A DNA stretch of 64,000 bases from an uncultured Bacteroidia bacterium (GTDB lineage: Bacteria; Bacteroidota; Bacteroidia; Bacteroidales; UBA932). Below the pieces are notes generated by a model. That model did not search any database, was not told where the DNA came from, and worked only from the letters and a program-made list of their open reading frames with translations. This document shows, in pieces, positions 62,125 through 64,000 of this stretch (positions are counted from its first letter, which is position 1; every line of letters starts with the position of its first letter). The stretch lies in the NCBI GenBank assembly GCA_902794005.1, contig CADBFO010000006.1, positions 42,840-106,839 of the forward strand. Reading direction: 5' to 3'. Both the position numbers and the translations under genes were made by a program.

Positions 62125-62997
62125 TCAGGCTCGATCCAGCAGCTTGGCAGCATCGGCATAGCTGATCCCCACCACACGGGCAATCTGTTTGGGGTCGGCA
62201 CTGAATCGGAAACGGATTTGCCGCAGACATTCCGCCTGCTCATGGGGATGGAGGTCTCCGAAATGCTTTTTTCCGAACAATGTCCTGTAAAGGTCCGGCA
62301 GGGCCGCCAGAATAATCTGGTCTTTGAAGGACGGCAGATTCCGGGAGATACCCTCCAGGCGCTTTTGTGCTTTGGAAGAAGTGTTCAGGAAATATTGCAT
62401 CCGGCTGGGCGCACCGAATAAGGATTCCACGTATCTGACATTCACGTAACACTGCGGCAGGATATACCCTTCCGGTCCGATGACCCAGTCTGCGGGGAGC
62501 GTACCCGCCTCGTTGCTGTGCATCAGTTTGATCAGTCTCCGCCGGGACAGTTGATCGATACGGATACCCGCCTTGCGGGCAGGGTTGAAGAAGAGGCATC
62601 CCGTCCCCCAGGGATACATGTCGGGAGTCAGGCAGATATTGGCCGCCACACAGTTCATCTGCACATAAGCGATGACGCGTCGGACAGCATCTTCCATGCC
62701 TTCCACCTCCTGGAGGTCCACATGGTTGCGCCGAAGGAACTCCTTCTCACCATATTTTCTATGCAGATAGCGCGAATACCGCCCCTTGAGCGTGTCGATA
62801 AAATCCCTTACGTCCTCCCGTCGTCCGTTCAAGACAAAATGCAGATGGTTGGACATCAGAATGAAAGCCAGAACAGTGACTCTTCCCTTGGCGGCCTGAA
62901 TGGCGACATAGTTCATTCCGGTGATAAAGTCTTCGTCGTCCCGAAACCACAATCCCTCTTCCAGATGGTCTGTTGTGACCAGATAACACTTTTTCAT
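62125..62997 (-). CDS. REP-associated tyrosine transposase (RAYT, Y1 HUH family)
   Basis: A 290-aa protein. The HUH motif is SNHLHFVL (His51, His53) and the catalytic tyrosine is probably Tyr111 in VIAYVQMNCVAANI. A C-terminal part from about 245 carries a helix-turn-helix-like end (IARVVGISYADAAKLLD). RAYTs process single-stranded DNA at REP palindromes and are usually single-copy. The repeats at 62035-62122 and 63860-63906 are the likely substrate. Confidence 0.88.
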   Translation of the reverse strand: MKKCYLVTTDHLEEGLWFRDDEDFITGMNYVAIQAAKGRVTVLAFILMSNHLHFVLNGRREDVRDFIDTLKGRYSRYLHRKYGEKEFLRRNHVDLQEVEGMEDAVRRVIAYVQMNCVAANICLTPDMYPWGTGCLFFNPARKAGIRIDQLSRRRLIKLMHSNEAGTLPADWVIGPEGYILPQCYVNVRYVESLFGAPSRMQYFLNTSSKAQKRLEGISRNLPSFKDQIILAALPDLYRTLFGKKHFGDLHPHEQAECLRQIRFRFSADPKQIARVVGISYADAAKLLDRA

Positions 62998-63053
62998 AGC
63001 AGCACAAATCTCTCATTTTATCCGGTTTCGGGCTGCAATTATCCTGCCACTTT

Positions 63054-63818
63054 CTACCTTTTCAAGTAGTCGGCACGCTCTTCCTGCGGAAATTTTTCTA
63101 TAGCGTATCGCAGCATCGTGCGGGGCATGACCGGGGCACGGGAGTCGAGGAACGCAGTGAGCGCATCCCGGTCTCGCTTCCCGGCCTCACGCAGAAGCCA
63201 GCCCACGGCCTTGTGAATCAGGTCGTGGGGATGGTCCAGAAGGATGTCAGAGATGGCAAATGTATCGTCCAGCTGTCCGCGACGGACAAATGCCATCGTA
63301 CTGACAATCCCTATCCGTTGCTCCCACAGGGTACGCCCATTCCGTGCCAGACGGTAAAGGAGACTGCGGTCTTTCCGGGGAAGAAGCCACTGTCCCAGCA
63401 ACTGATAGCAGGACAGGTCCACCAAGTCCCAGTTGTTGATCCGGTCTGTGTGGGAGAGATAAAAATCTATGCAGTACTGCTGTGCCCGGGTTGCTGCGGG
63501 CAATTGTTTTTGGGGGTAACTCTCCGAAATACAATCTTCTGCAGCGTTCCACTTCCCCGGACGGGAATAGATTTCGATCAGGGTCAGGAGCGCCGCCAGC
63601 CGAACCTCATGGTAATCGCTGGCCATGCATTCTTCCAGCTGCTCCGGCCGAATATCCCGCCAGCATGCTTTCACCACCTCACGGGTAACCGGGACCTTGA
63701 TGCCCAAAAACATGTCTCCTTCCCCGTACTGTCCGGGGCCGGTTTTGAAGAATCGGGACAGTGCCGGAACCTGGGAAGGGTCGGCACGGTGCAGGAGGGT
63801 TTGAAGCAGCATATTCAT
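63054..63818 (-). CDS. AlkD-type DNA alkylation repair protein
   Basis: A 254-aa all-helical HEAT-like glycosylase that excises alkylated bases. FFKTGPGQYGEGDMFLGIKVP at the N-terminus and the catalytic region NNWDLVDLS (Trp and Asp) define AlkD. It is 56 bases upstream of the RAYT gene on the same strand. Confidence 0.92.
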   Translation of the reverse strand: MNMLLQTLLHRADPSQVPALSRFFKTGPGQYGEGDMFLGIKVPVTREVVKACWRDIRPEQLEECMASDYHEVRLAALLTLIEIYSRPGKWNAAEDCISESYPQKQLPAATRAQQYCIDFYLSHTDRINNWDLVDLSCYQLLGQWLLPRKDRSLLYRLARNGRTLWEQRIGIVSTMAFVRRGQLDDTFAISDILLDHPHDLIHKAVGWLLREAGKRDRDALTAFLDSRAPVMPRTMLRYAIEKFPQEERADYLKR

Positions 63819-63859
63819 ATTCCGTTTCCAAAGTTACGCTTTTCGGAGAAAAAATCAAG

Positions 63860-63906
63860 TGCTGCCAACGGTCCAAAGAATGGGACGATGACGGCAAAAT
63901 CGGCCC
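63860..63906. repeat. RAYT-associated repeat, copy 3
   Basis: Same 47-base unit as copy 1 with few changes, including the AAAATCGGCCC end. It lies before the alkD start, so the repeats enclose both alkD and the transposase gene. Confidence 0.75.
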
Positions 63907-63943
63907 GGTAGTTTGACAGCATAATTTTACGTTTTTTTGATAT

Positions 63944-63968
63944 AAGACCTTCAAAGGTCTTTTTTTTG
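63944..63968 (+). terminator. Hairpin with T run near the window end
   Basis: Arms AAGACCTT and AAGGTCTT with a 2-base loop, then seven or more T on the plus strand. No plus-strand gene ends just before it, so it may serve as an attenuator or a barrier between units. Confidence 0.55.
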
Positions 63969-63982
63969 TCAAATATATTTTC

Positions 63983-63990
63983 TATATTTG
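63983..63990 (+). promoter_or_regulatory. -7 box of a gene beyond the window
   Basis: TATATTTG on the plus strand, 10 bases from the window end; the controlled gene is not visible and the -33 spacing is not met. Confidence 0.35.
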
Positions 63991-64000
63991 TAACACTTAG

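Overview
The window comes from a Bacteroidota genome, most likely a GC-rich gut-type Bacteroidales. The evidence is the promoter form seen repeatedly (TTTG, about 19-21 bases, then TAnnTTTG), L-rhamnose and L-fucose catabolism, a serine palmitoyltransferase for bacterial sphingolipids, a GH3 glycosidase and a CE2-type esterase, and DUF1080/Gfo-Idh sugar oxidation genes. Most of it is densely packed GC-rich coding sequence. There is one AT-rich accessory stretch at about 57.5-60.3 kb. No rRNA, CRISPR array or SusC/SusD pair is visible.

Layout. 0-1.2 kb: recF followed by a DUF721/DciA-like gene cut by the window edge (minus). 1.3-9.0 kb: one tight plus-strand gene string: TPR membrane protein, YebC, lipoprotein esterase, GT4, then an HprK-like kinase, a Ser/His signal-peptidase-like protein, a PqqD-like protein and an ABC exporter, ending with a SIS-domain protein. 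The kinase-peptidase-PqqD-ABC block looks like RiPP maturation and export machinery, but there is no room for a precursor gene. 9.0-23.6 kb: a ten-gene minus-strand rhamnose operon (rhaB, rhaI, rhaT, a complete 2-oxoacid dehydrogenase complex, a PHP protein, an aldolase-SDR fusion, a SorE-like dehydrogenase and a tandem class II aldolase). A RhaR-like AraC regulator lies on the other strand beside it.

25-40 kb: M48 lipoprotein, GH3 glycosidase, a DUF1538 membrane protein with two divergent P-II-like proteins, a CE2-like esterase, two nucleobase permeases with a Tsx-like outer-membrane channel, two bactofilins and SecA. An inverted pair of about 103-bp REP-like elements flanks the UraA/Tsx-like pair. 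40-53.3 kb: cell-surface glycan and sugar region with five glycosyltransferase-type genes or flippase, an ApbE/Gfo-Idh/Gfo-Idh/DUF1080 block that fits 3-keto-glycoside chemistry, and fucI-fucP. 53.3-57.5 kb: glnS, serine palmitoyltransferase and an aspartokinase-like protein whose kinase motifs look degenerate.

57.5-60.3 kb: AT-rich island with a broken zinc-ribbon-like gene, a DUF4304 gene, a relic of a leucine-rich-repeat surface protein, and an autoregulated-looking PadR-DUF2812 operon. 60.3-64 kb: initiator tRNA, hisS, tRNA-Gly(CCC), a REP-associated tyrosine transposase with three copies of a probable cognate repeat around it, and an AlkD-type DNA glycosylase. All functional names come from reading motifs and context; no database search was run.
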